From an uncultured Planctomycetaceae bacterium (GTDB lineage Bacteria > Planctomycetota > Planctomycetia > Pirellulales > UBA1268): DNA of 6,793 bases. Positions 1 through 6,775 of this stretch are shown piece after piece; within the stretch, counting starts at the first letter, position 1, and every line of letters starts with the position of its first letter. The stretch covers positions 1 to 6,793 of the forward strand of contig CALCGM010000218.1 in assembly GCA_937900985.1 (NCBI GenBank), given 5' to 3'. The position numbers and the translations under genes are program-made. The notes beneath the pieces are model-generated. The model was not told the origin of the DNA. It searched no databases and was given only the letters and a program-made list of their open reading frames with translations.

Positions 1-48
1 GGCGTTTGTGGTGGATGCGGCCGGAGTGTTTCCTGGCTGCGGTTCTCT

Positions 49-55
49 GAGGGGG
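49..55 (+). promoter_or_regulatory. Ribosome binding site of the large TPR-like gene
   Basis: GAGGGGG sits 6 bases before the ATG at 62. It supports that ATG over the upstream in-frame GTG at 8, which has almost no sequence before it in this window and would put 18 extra residues in front of the signal peptide. Confidence 0.55.
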
Positions 56-61
56 CTGGCG

Positions 62-3000
62 ATGACGACACGGCCATGGCAACGATGCTGGCTCACGCTG
101 CAGGTGGGGCTGGCGGCGGTCGTGGCGTGCTCCTCCCTCGCCCTTGGGCAGGATGCCGGAAACCTCCGCGACTCCACGGCCAACCGCCTGCTTGAGGCGC
201 TCGAAGAGCGTGGGATGCCCGATGTGTCGCTCTGGCTGCTCGAGCGACTGGCCCAGCCGAATGCCGGCATTTCTGCCGACCTGCGGAGCGAGCTTGAGTA
301 TCGAAAGGCCTTGGCCCTCGTCGGCGTGGGCCGCGCGGAGCCGAGCGTTGAAAAGCGGCGAAAAACGTTTGAGCAGGCCCAGCAGGCGATCGATGCGTTT
401 CTCGCGTCGCCGCTGCCACGGCCGCCGGTGCCGGAAGGGGCCGACGAGCTCGACCAAATCGCTGCGGAGATCGCGGAGCTCGACCGCGAGACGCGGCGGA
501 TCAACGCCCACATCCAGCAGGGAAAGCTTCGCCAGGAGCGGGCTCGCCTGCTGCAGGTGGAGGCTGCGAAGGAGGCCAAGGCCAGCACTGCCGATCCGTC
601 GAGTGGCAGGGAAAGCCCGGAAGCGGCGGCTGTGTTCCGGGAGGCAGTCGCGAGTTTTCGTGCAGGCGAGCGACTGATCACCTCGTCGCCGATTGCCGCA
701 GGCGACAGCGATGCTGCGCAGGCTAACGACCAGGAAGCCGAGCCGGCCGATGCAGAAGCCGGTGAGCAGGACAGCCTCTTGGCCCGTGTCCGCCAGCTTT
801 TGGAGCGAGTGGAAGCGGCGGGCGGGGAGCGACGCCCTCGGGCGGCTCGCGGCGGGCGGAGCCGGGCAGAGGCCTCGCGACTGCTCCGCGAATGGCAGAC
901 CGGCCTCAGCGAACGGCAATCCGGCCTGCAAAACAAGCTCCTTGAGGTGCGGCTGCTGCTCGGCGAGGGCCTCTATGAGGTGGCTTCCGCACGGTCGCCT
1001 GGCTCTTCGCAATGGCGGGCTGCTCTTGAGGAGTCGATCGCCGTCAGCAAAGCGATGTATGAGAAATACCGCACGCTGCTCGCCGGGCAGTTTGCCCGTG
1101 TTTCGCAGGGCCGCAGCGAGGCGGCGCTCGCTCGGGCGATGCCAGCGGAGCCCGACGCAGCGGCTGGCGCGTCTGCCCGCGACAAGCAGTTCGCGAAGGC
1201 GCTTGCCACGCTGGCTGACGTGCGAGCCCTTGCGGGCGGCGGGACGGTCGAGTCGCTGCGGGCCAAGGCCTACAACGTTTCGCTGGAATGCTGGCTCGAG
1301 ATGCTGTCGGGCGAGGCCTACGCGAGTTTCGATGGGCTCGACGACGCTGGGGTTCGGCTGGCACTCGCCGGCGGCGGGCCGCTGGATGCCCTCGATGCCG
1401 ACTGGCTGGGCTTCAAGTATCGAACGGCCCTGCTGCTCTCCCGGGTGGTCGCCGCGTCGCAGCCAGGCCAGGGGCCGAGAAACCCGTTGCTGGCCAACGC
1501 CGGTCGCACCATCCAACGGCTCGCGATGACCGTCGCGAAGGCGAATCGTGATTTCGCCAGCGAGGCCCGCGAACTGCTCGCCAACAGTGACGACGTGCCG
1601 CTCGCCGAGAGTTTTGCGGCCTTGATGGACCGGGCCGGCGTGGCGATCAATGCGATGCAGGCTGCCGGCACCGACGACGAGAAGTCGGCTGCCAGGAACG
1701 ACGCGATGGCCGCGATCCGGCAGGCGCTCCCGCTGGCGGAAGACGACGAGCTCTCCGAGCTCAATCGCGCGCGGTACACGCTCACGTTTCTGCTCTATGA
1801 CGGAGGGCAGCTGCTCGATGCGGCGGCGATGGGAGAGTTTCTGGCGACGTGGTATCCCAATGCCCCGAGCAGTCTGCAGGCCGCCCGCATCGCCATGGCC
1901 AGCTGGCAGAAACTCTCGGGAAGCGGTGAGGCGGCTCTGGCGACGGAGGCGAGAATCCGCTGCGGCAGGGTGGCCGAACAGATCCTTGAGACATGGCCGG
2001 AGGATCCGGCGAGCCGAGATGCGGCGGCAATCGCGATCTCAGCGGTGGCGTCGAGCGGCGATCCGGCGCGGATCTTCGCGGTCGTCGAGAAGATCCCGGA
2101 GCAGGCTCGCGATGCCGACACCTCCCTGCGGGCGGGCATCGCTGGCTGGAAGGCCGTCGCCTCGTTGCAGGCCGCCACGGGTGATGAGCGGCCCACAGCC
2201 GAGGATCTCGCCGGTTGGAAGACGGAGGCCGCGACGCTGCTCGACCAGGGCCTGGCTGAGCAGGCTGGCGGCGGACAGCCGGGCAAACTGGCGGTGGCCG
2301 CGGCCCTGGCCCGCTGTCAGATCGCGGTGAGCAGCGGCGACCTGGCCAAGGCGACCGAGGTGCTCGAGCACCCCGTGTATGGCCCCTGGGCGATCGTGAC
2401 GGCGGGGGATGGCCCGGCTGGTGCTGCCGGCAGCATGGCCGAAGACATCCTGCAGGTCGCCCTGCCGCTGTTCATCCAGACCGAGCAGATTGCCAAGGCG
2501 GACGTTGCGATGACGAAGCTGGAGGCCGTGGCGGCCGATCCTGCTCGGCTGACGGCCACGTATCTGCGGCTGGGCCGCGAGCTGCAGACACAGCTCGAGC
2601 AGCTGGCGTCGACGGCCGTCGACGGTCGCATCGATGCCGAATCGAAACGGCGGGCGTCGGCGATTCTCGACGGATTCGAGCGGTTCCTCGATGCCGTCGC
2701 TGCTCGGGGCAGCGGTGTGTCGTCGAAGCTCTGGGTGGCAACCACCTACCTCGAGCTCGGCTCGGCGGGGCTGGGCGACGGAGATGCCTCGGGAATCGGT
2801 GTGGTGGTGCCGCAGGCCAAGGCCAAGGCCTACCTGGCTCGCGCGGCCTCGTCGTATGAGGCCCTGCTCAAGGCGAGCGACGAAGACACGAAGCGGTATG
2901 AGCCCTCGATCCGCTTCAAGCTTGCCGAGCTGTACAGGGCGATTGGTAAGTTTGACGACGCCCTCGACAACATGGCCTGGATCCTGGGAGATGCCTCGCG

Positions 3001-3478
3001 GGTCAACTGGGTCGATGGGCAGTTTGAAGCCGCCCGGATCCTGCAGCAGGCAGGAGAAGCGGCCGACGACGCAGCCACGGCCACCACGCTGCTCACTGAA
3101 GCGATCGTGGGACGCAGCGACGGCCCAGCCCGCTTCTGGGGCTGGGGAGGGCTCGCCAACAGGCTCTCGCGGAAGGCGGTCGTGCCGGCCGGGGCCGACG
3201 ACGAGGCCCGCAAGGCGGCCGGGCAGTTTTTTCAGGCCCGCCTAGAGCTTGCCCGTTGCCGGATGGCCATCGCTGAGAAAACGCCGACTGGCCGCGATGC
3301 GGCCTTTGCCAAGGCCGAACGCGACATCACCGTGACCTACCGGCTCTATCCAGATCTCGGAGGGCGGGAGATGCGGGAAGCCTTCGACAGCCTGCTGAAG
3401 CAGATTCAAAAAGAACGCGGTGAGCCGGCTGATGGGCTGGCGGCCGTCGAAGGCGTGACGCCGCCGCAGGGAACATGA
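62..3478 (+). CDS. Large exported TPR-like (alpha-solenoid) protein
   Basis: Function is unknown. The predicted product is 1138 residues and almost wholly helical, with degenerate TPR-like helix pairs, so a scaffold or protein-binding role outside the cytoplasm is the best guess. The ATG at 62 is preferred over an in-frame GTG at 8: GAGGGGG lies 6 bases upstream, and a signal peptide starts right there (R4, R8, hydrophobic 10-28, 'SLALG|QDA' as a possible signal peptidase I site after G29). 'VVAC' at 20-23 also fits a loose lipobox, so a lipoprotein is possible. After an N-terminal repeat region ('LLEALEERGMPDVSLWLLERL'-type helices), residues about 129-175 are charged and coiled-coil-like. 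An acidic linker then a short Arg/Gly-rich stretch follow (about 220-275). The C-terminal third has the clearest TPR-like helices ('AELYRAIGKFDDALDNMAWIL'), an FWGWGG motif at 1025-1030 and YPDLGG at 1096-1101. I recall similar N- and C-terminal modules in planctomycete proteins, unchecked. It ends 10 bases before the next gene, so co-transcription is likely. Confidence 0.85.
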   Translation: MTTRPWQRCWLTLQVGLAAVVACSSLALGQDAGNLRDSTANRLLEALEERGMPDVSLWLLERLAQPNAGISADLRSELEYRKALALVGVGRAEPSVEKRRKTFEQAQQAIDAFLASPLPRPPVPEGADELDQIAAEIAELDRETRRINAHIQQGKLRQERARLLQVEAAKEAKASTADPSSGRESPEAAAVFREAVASFRAGERLITSSPIAAGDSDAAQANDQEAEPADAEAGEQDSLLARVRQLLERVEAAGGERRPRAARGGRSRAEASRLLREWQTGLSERQSGLQNKLLEVRLLLGEGLYEVASARSPGSSQWRAALEESIAVSKAMYEKYRTLLAGQFARVSQGRSEAALARAMPAEPDAAAGASARDKQFAKALATLADVRALAGGGTVESLRAKAYNVSLECWLEMLSGEAYASFDGLDDAGVRLALAGGGPLDALDADWLGFKYRTALLLSRVVAASQPGQGPRNPLLANAGRTIQRLAMTVAKANRDFASEARELLANSDDVPLAESFAALMDRAGVAINAMQAAGTDDEKSAARNDAMAAIRQALPLAEDDELSELNRARYTLTFLLYDGGQLLDAAAMGEFLATWYPNAPSSLQAARIAMASWQKLSGSGEAALATEARIRCGRVAEQILETWPEDPASRDAAAIAISAVASSGDPARIFAVVEKIPEQARDADTSLRAGIAGWKAVASLQAATGDERPTAEDLAGWKTEAATLLDQGLAEQAGGGQPGKLAVAAALARCQIAVSSGDLAKATEVLEHPVYGPWAIVTAGDGPAGAAGSMAEDILQVALPLFIQTEQIAKADVAMTKLEAVAADPARLTATYLRLGRELQTQLEQLASTAVDGRIDAESKRRASAILDGFERFLDAVAARGSGVSSKLWVATTYLELGSAGLGDGDASGIGVVVPQAKAKAYLARAASSYEALLKASDEDTKRYEPSIRFKLAELYRAIGKFDDALDNMAWILGDASRVNWVDGQFEAARILQQAGEAADDAATATTLLTEAIVGRSDGPARFWGWGGLANRLSRKAVVPAGADDEARKAAGQFFQARLELARCRMAIAEKTPTGRDAAFAKAERDITVTYRLYPDLGGREMREAFDSLLKQIQKERGEPADGLAAVEGVTPPQGT

Positions 3479-3482
3479 GGAG
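3477..3482 (+). promoter_or_regulatory. Ribosome binding site overlapping the upstream stop codon
   Basis: GAGGAG shares its first two bases with the TGA stop of the large TPR-like gene and lies 6 bases before the ATG at 3489. The in-frame ATG at 3483 directly abuts it and is too close to be used with it, so 3489 is the likely start. The overlap with the stop codon suggests translational coupling of the two TPR genes. Confidence 0.6.
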
Positions 3483-3488
3483 ATGACC

Positions 3489-4571
3489 ATGACGACACGT
3501 GCACTGCTCCGTCCGCACCTTAGGCCTGCCCGGCACCTCGCGACGGCTGCGACCGTGCTGCTGTGCTGGGCGGCCGCAGCGAACGCTGCGGATGTGATCC
3601 GCACGATCGATGGCGACCGGCTGGCGGTGACGGTGACGGGGAGCAGCCGCGAAGGGCTCACCTTCGAAGACCGTGAAGGCTCGGAGCAGCAGGTGTCGGT
3701 TGCGGAAATCGTCGATGTGCAGTTTGATGGAGAGCCTCAAGAGCTGCGGACCGCACGAAACCTGCTGGCCCGTGGTCGCAGCGGTGATGCACTGGCTGAG
3801 CTCGCCAAGATCGACGCCGGCACCGCCGGAAGCCTGACCGATCTGATGAAGGCCGATCAGGCGTTCGTGACTGCCGCTTCAAACGCCGAGTCGGCCCTGC
3901 TCGACTCTGGAAACGGGGGACGGCTTCGCGACGCTGGCCGCGAGGTCTTGGCGTTTGCGAAGGCGCATCCGCAGAGTTTTCACTACTACCGCACGCTTGA
4001 GCTCGTCGGCGACCTGCTGGCCGCCTCGGGCGACACGGCCAAGGCCAGCGAGTATTACGTCCAGCTGGCGGAAGGGCCGCCGGCGATGAAGATTCGCGCT
4101 GCGACCGCTCGGGGCCGCATGCTGCTCACCGCAGGCGACCATGCTGGAGCCGTGGCAGCGTTTGAGCAGGCTGAGGCGATCGACGCGACCGACCCCGCGA
4201 GCCTGGAGCAGAAGCGGCTTGCCAGCCTTGGCAAAGCCCGAGGACTCGGAGCCCAGGGAAAAGGCGCTGAGGCGATCGCCGTGGTCAACCAGCTGCTCGA
4301 TGGTGCCAATCCGGAAGACGCAGAGCTGCTCGGGCCGGCCTACAACGCCCTCGGTGATGCCCACCGCGCGGCCGGCCGGCTGCAGGATGCAGCGCTCGCC
4401 TATCTCACCGTCGATCTCGTCTACAACACGAATCCGGCGGCCCATGCGGAGGCCCTCGCCAAACTGGCCGCGGTGTGGGACGAGATCGGACAGCCGGAGC
4501 GGGCCCGGGAAGCGCGGAGCGGCCTGCAGGCTTCCTACCCCGAGACATCCTGGGCTCGGGCGGGATCGTAA
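3489..4571 (+). CDS. Exported TPR-repeat protein with N-terminal beta module
   Basis: The product is 360 residues with a clear signal peptide: Arg-rich start (R4, R8, R12, R15), hydrophobic 17-31, and a likely cleavage at 'ANA|A' or 'NAA|D' (33-34). Mature residues about 35-83 form a short beta-rich module, 'DVIRTIDGDRLAVTVTG' to 'EIVDVQFDGEP', with alternating hydrophobic residues. From about 86 to 357 the protein is helical with TPR-like pairs: 'GDHAGAVAAFEQAEAI' (within about 187-230), 'LGDAHRAAGRLQDAALAY' (within about 282-309) and 'AAVWDEIGQPERAREA' (about 318-350), ending in 'YPETSW'. TPR proteins usually bind other proteins. Placed between a giant TPR-like protein and an ExbB-ExbD motor, it is inferred to be an accessory or scaffold on the outer face of the inner membrane, comparable in idea only to CpoB (YbgF) of the Tol-Pal locus. 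The exact partner is unknown. The ATG at 3483 would add two residues. Confidence 0.88.
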   Translation: MTTRALLRPHLRPARHLATAATVLLCWAAAANAADVIRTIDGDRLAVTVTGSSREGLTFEDREGSEQQVSVAEIVDVQFDGEPQELRTARNLLARGRSGDALAELAKIDAGTAGSLTDLMKADQAFVTAASNAESALLDSGNGGRLRDAGREVLAFAKAHPQSFHYYRTLELVGDLLAASGDTAKASEYYVQLAEGPPAMKIRAATARGRMLLTAGDHAGAVAAFEQAEAIDATDPASLEQKRLASLGKARGLGAQGKGAEAIAVVNQLLDGANPEDAELLGPAYNALGDAHRAAGRLQDAALAYLTVDLVYNTNPAAHAEALAKLAAVWDEIGQPERAREARSGLQASYPETSWARAGS

Positions 4572-4647
4572 CGGCAGCCGCACGGCAGTGCATCCGGGGA
4601 GAGGGGCGGCAGACCGGGATCGACAGCCAGGCCCCGGAAGAGGATAA

Positions 4648-4674
4648 CGAGGCTTCGCAGCCCGGTGTTTTTTT
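4648..4674 (+). terminator. Possible weak intrinsic terminator or attenuator
   Basis: GGCT (4651-4654) pairs with AGCC (4659-4662) across a TCGC loop. CG (4648-4649) can add two pairs with CG (4663-4664) if A4650 bulges. Three bases later comes a run of seven T (4668-4674), which stands out in such GC-rich DNA. The stem is short, so termination would be partial at best. If real, it would lower exbB-exbD transcription relative to the TPR genes or mark an operon boundary. Confidence 0.3.
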
Positions 4675-4687
4675 GAGATTTTCGGGC

Positions 4688-4720
4688 GGCCTGGCGAGCA
4701 TCGGCAACGGCTCGCCGGCC
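4688..4720 (+). repeat. Strong inverted repeat upstream of exbB
   Basis: GGCC (4688-4691) plus GGCGAGC (4693-4699) pair with GCTCGCC (4710-4716) plus GGCC (4717-4720). This gives 11 pairs with one bulged T (4692) and a 10-base loop. It ends 22 bases before the exbB ribosome binding site. No T-run follows, so it is not a classic terminator. It could be an mRNA-stabilising or processing structure in the 5' leader of exbB, or simply a GC-rich coincidence. Confidence 0.5.
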
Positions 4721-4742
4721 AGGGTCAGCGACAGGGGAGTCC

Positions 4743-4747
4743 AGGAG
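4743..4747 (+). promoter_or_regulatory. Ribosome binding site of exbB-like gene
   Basis: AGGAG lies 9 bases before the ATG at 4757. It favours this start over the in-frame ATG at 4796, which has no purine-rich site in front of it, and over starts inside the preceding gene. Confidence 0.55.
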
Positions 4748-4756
4748 ACTACGAGC

Positions 4757-5650
4757 ATGCAGGTCGATCGCGTAGGGGATGCCGTGCACAACAACATGGA
4801 GCTGCGGAGCTTTGGGTCGAACGAAGCTCCCCGTCGGCATGGCTGGGCTGTCTGGCTACCGCTGCTGCTTGGCGGCTGGCTGGTGGCTGCCGTGCCGTTG
4901 GTTGCCGGAGTCGCTCTGAGCACCACGCCCTCGGTAGCGGTTGCCCAGGAGGATTTTCTCGACGACGAGATGCCTGCCGAGGAAGAAGAAGCTCCGCAGT
5001 CTCAGAATCTGCTGATGTTCTTCGTTTCTGCCCTCGGTCCAACGTTTTCTGTCGTCTTTTTGCTGATTTCGTTCGCCCTGGTCTCGCTGGTGGTGATGGG
5101 ATTTCTCCAGCTGCGGCAGTCGGCCATGATGCCGCCGGAGATGGTGGAGGACTTCAACGCCCACCTCGACGCCAAGGAATGGCAACAGGCCTACGAGCTT
5201 GCCAGCGAAGATGGCTCCTACCTCGGTCAGGTGCTGGCTGCAGGCATCGGTAAGGTCTCCAGCGGCTACACGCAGGCGGTGGAAGCCATGCGGGATGCCG
5301 CGGCCAACGAATCGATGCGGCTTGAGCATCAGCTCAGCTACGTCGGCCTGATCGGCGCCCTAGCCCCGATGATTGGCCTGCTGGGAACGGTCTGGGGCAT
5401 GGTCAAGAGCTTCATGGAGATCGCCGCCTCCACGACCTCCCCCAAGCCGGCCAAACTTGCCGAGGGTATCTCCACCGCACTGATCACCACGCTGATCGGG
5501 CTGGTGATCGCCATCATCGCCGTGGCCGTGTTTGCCTTCTTCAAGAACCGGCTGCAGAGCCTGAATGCAGCGGTTGAAGACGAGGCGATGAAGGTGATGA
5601 GTCGCTTCAGCAAGCGATCGAGCCAGGCCACTCCGTCGGCAACCGCCTAG
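4757..5650 (+). CDS. exbB: MotA/TolQ/ExbB-family proton channel subunit
   Basis: This is the inner-membrane subunit that, with ExbD/TolR partners, forms a channel using the proton motive force to do work in the envelope. The product is 297 residues. A hydrophobic segment at about 30-54 ends in 'SVAVA|QEDF' and looks like a cleavable signal peptide (A63). It is followed by a very acidic stretch (65-78). The usual three membrane helices come next: about 93-117, 193-222 and 238-262, with a large cytoplasmic part (118-192) between the first two. The family signature is clear in 'APMIGLLGTVWGMVKSF' (203-219) and 'LAEGISTALITTLIGLVIAI' (234-253), including Thr211 and Thr244/245 in the helices that line the channel in this family. 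It is 22 bases upstream of the first exbD. TolQ or a gliding-type motor subunit are alternative names; the subfamily cannot be fixed from the sequence alone. Confidence 0.93.
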   Translation: MQVDRVGDAVHNNMELRSFGSNEAPRRHGWAVWLPLLLGGWLVAAVPLVAGVALSTTPSVAVAQEDFLDDEMPAEEEEAPQSQNLLMFFVSALGPTFSVVFLLISFALVSLVVMGFLQLRQSAMMPPEMVEDFNAHLDAKEWQQAYELASEDGSYLGQVLAAGIGKVSSGYTQAVEAMRDAAANESMRLEHQLSYVGLIGALAPMIGLLGTVWGMVKSFMEIAASTTSPKPAKLAEGISTALITTLIGLVIAIIAVAVFAFFKNRLQSLNAAVEDEAMKVMSRFSKRSSQATPSATA

Positions 5651-5672
5651 CCTGTTCCCTGTCAGGAGGAGA

Positions 5673-6149
5673 ATGGCCGGAACCCCTTCCGCCACCTTTG
5701 TTCCTATGGTGAGACGCCGCACACGAGGCCCGTCCGTCACCGACATCGACATGACGCCGATGATCGATATGACGTTCCAGCTAATCGCCTTCTTCATGTT
5801 TGTGGTCAACTTCTCGGAGGCCGAACAAGACGACCGCATCCAGCTGCCGTCGAGCCAGCTGGCCAAGCCTGCCGAGGCACCCTTCGAGGTGCCGATTACG
5901 CTCCAGCTCACCAGCAGCGGCTCGCTGGTCTACGCTGGCGAACTCTTCGAGGTGGCCTCGCTTGGCACGGTGTTGGAGCGGGAAAAGACGGTGATTCTCG
6001 ACACGGGCAAAGAACCGACTGCGGCCACGATCATCGTGCGGGCAGACGGCCGCTCCCCGACCGGCGAAGTGCAGGAGATCATCCGCATCTGCCAGGAGAA
6101 GGGCTTCGAGAAGTTTGCCCTGCGGGCCAAATACGACGACGGAGGCTGA
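5673..6149 (+). CDS. exbD: ExbD/TolR-family subunit, first copy
   Basis: The product is a 158-residue single-span membrane protein that partners ExbB/TolQ. A basic cytoplasmic N-terminus (RRRTR, 14-18) is followed by 'DIDMTPMIDMTFQLIAFF' (24-41), the ExbD/TolR signature. Asp32 matches the single membrane aspartate known to be essential for proton use in ExbD and TolR. The helix runs to about 47. The rest is the outer-face domain, starting 'DDRIQLPSSQLAKP', with 'IIVRADGRSPTGEVQEIIRICQ' carrying the typical late helix and one cysteine (C140). The length is close to the usual 130-160 residues. The ATG at 5673 follows AGGAGGAG at 5664-5671; the spacing is tight, but the next in-frame ATG (5706) has no site. 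It lies 3 bases before the second exbD, so the two are surely co-expressed. Confidence 0.93.
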   Translation: MAGTPSATFVPMVRRRTRGPSVTDIDMTPMIDMTFQLIAFFMFVVNFSEAEQDDRIQLPSSQLAKPAEAPFEVPITLQLTSSGSLVYAGELFEVASLGTVLEREKTVILDTGKEPTAATIIVRADGRSPTGEVQEIIRICQEKGFEKFALRAKYDDGG

Positions 6150-6152
6150 GCC

Positions 6153-6650
6153 ATGGCTGACGCAGACACCAGGCCGGCCCGCGAGGGACTCGCCGATAAA
6201 ATCGACATCAACATGACGCCGATGATCGACATCGTGTTTCAGCTGCTCGCCTTCTTCATCATGACCCTGAAGATCGTGCAGCCGGAGGGCGACTTCGACG
6301 TTCGCATGCCGCTGGGAGCCGCTGCCGCCGCTGCCCCCGACGAGGAGCAGATCCCGCCGATCCGCATCCGGCTCATCGCCGGGGGCAATGGGCTGGGCGG
6401 CATCGAAATGAACGGTACCGCGGTCACGAGCTTTGAAGAGCTGCAGGAGCGGGTGATCGCCCTCGTCGGCCTCGACTCTGGCCCCAACTCAATCGCCGAC
6501 AAGACTGAGGTCGAGCTCGACTGCGATCCGCAGCTGCCCTACGAGTATGTCGTCAATGCGATCTCGGCCGTTTCTGGGACGGTCCAAGACGGGCAGATCA
6601 TTGAGCTCGTCAAGAAGATTAAGTTTGCGCCGCCGCGGGACGACTCGTAG
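6153..6650 (+). CDS. exbD: ExbD/TolR-family subunit, second copy
   Basis: The product is 165 residues and of the same family as the gene just upstream, but clearly different outside the membrane segment. A short N-terminus leads to 'DINMTPMIDIVFQLLAFF' (18-35), with Asp26 as the expected proton-carrying residue, and a helix to about 42. The outer-face part begins 'EGDFDVRMPLG', followed by an Ala-rich linker (six Ala) and 'PDEEQIPPIRIRLIAGG'. It then has a strand-helix pattern with 'SFEELQERVIALV' and a late 'LPYEYVVNAISAVSG' helix in the usual place, with one cysteine (C124). GGAGG (6141-6145) lies 7 bases before the ATG and inside the end of the previous gene. This is the last gene of the cluster; the stop is directly followed by the tandem repeats. 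Confidence 0.93.
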   Translation: MADADTRPAREGLADKIDINMTPMIDIVFQLLAFFIMTLKIVQPEGDFDVRMPLGAAAAAAPDEEQIPPIRIRLIAGGNGLGGIEMNGTAVTSFEELQERVIALVGLDSGPNSIADKTEVELDCDPQLPYEYVVNAISAVSGTVQDGQIIELVKKIKFAPPRDDS

Positions 6651-6775
6651 GGGCCGCTCGGGGTGAGCCCGGGCCGATGAGCCGAGCGCTCGGGGTCGCT
6701 CGGGGTGAGCCCAGGCCGATTCGCCGAGCGTTCGGGGCCGCTCGGGGTGAGCCCGAGCCGATTCGCCGAGCGTTC
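6650..6775 (+). repeat. Three 42-base tandem repeats with dyad symmetry
   Basis: Units run 6650-6691, 6692-6733 and 6734-6775; the first overlaps the last base of the exbD stop codon. Units 1 and 2 differ at 5 positions, 2 and 3 at 3, and 1 and 3 at 4. Each unit carries CGCTCGG (6655, 6697, 6739) and its reverse complement CCGAGCG (6682, 6724, 6766) 27 bases later, so each can fold into a GC-rich stem. CCGAGCGCTCGG at 6682-6693 is a perfect 12-base palindrome across the first junction; at the second junction (6724-6735) it is changed at one base. Read on the - strand, 42 bases equal 14 codons and give a 14-residue repeat. The repeats may act as a 3' mRNA-stabilising or terminating structure or be a mobile REP-like family. 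There are no spacers, so this is not a CRISPR array. Confidence 0.9.

Larger units (their letters stand above)
4572..4756 (+). other. Non-coding gap between the TPR genes and exbB
   Basis: This is the only sizeable gap in the cluster, at 185 bases. It stays open in the exbB frame, but a translation of it resembles no part of an ExbB and would begin inside the preceding gene. It holds a short hairpin followed by seven T, a second strong hairpin, and the exbB ribosome binding site. I see no convincing -35/-10 promoter pair, although planctomycete promoters are hard to recognise by eye. Confidence 0.6.

Noticed and set aside
8..61. Extension of the first gene to a GTG at position 8
   Set aside because: It would place 18 residues ahead of a well-formed signal peptide, and the ATG at 62 has a good ribosome binding site while the GTG has almost no upstream sequence to judge.
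3879..4583. 234-residue reverse-strand open frame opposite the second TPR gene
   Set aside because: Long antisense frames are expected in GC-rich DNA. The forward frame has a signal peptide and TPR pattern, whereas this one shows no recognisable domain.
4475..4756. Upstream extension of the exbB reading frame into the preceding TPR gene
   Set aside because: It would overlap the previous gene by 97 bases, cross two hairpins and a T-run, and add 94 residues unlike any ExbB; a good ribosome binding site supports 4757.
4796..4798. Alternative exbB start at the internal ATG
   Set aside because: No ribosome binding site precedes it, whereas the ATG at 4757 has AGGAG 9 bases upstream. It remains possible because the signal-like segment would still be complete.
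6650..6775. CRISPR array
   Set aside because: The units are directly adjacent with no unique spacers, there are only three, and no cas-like gene is present.
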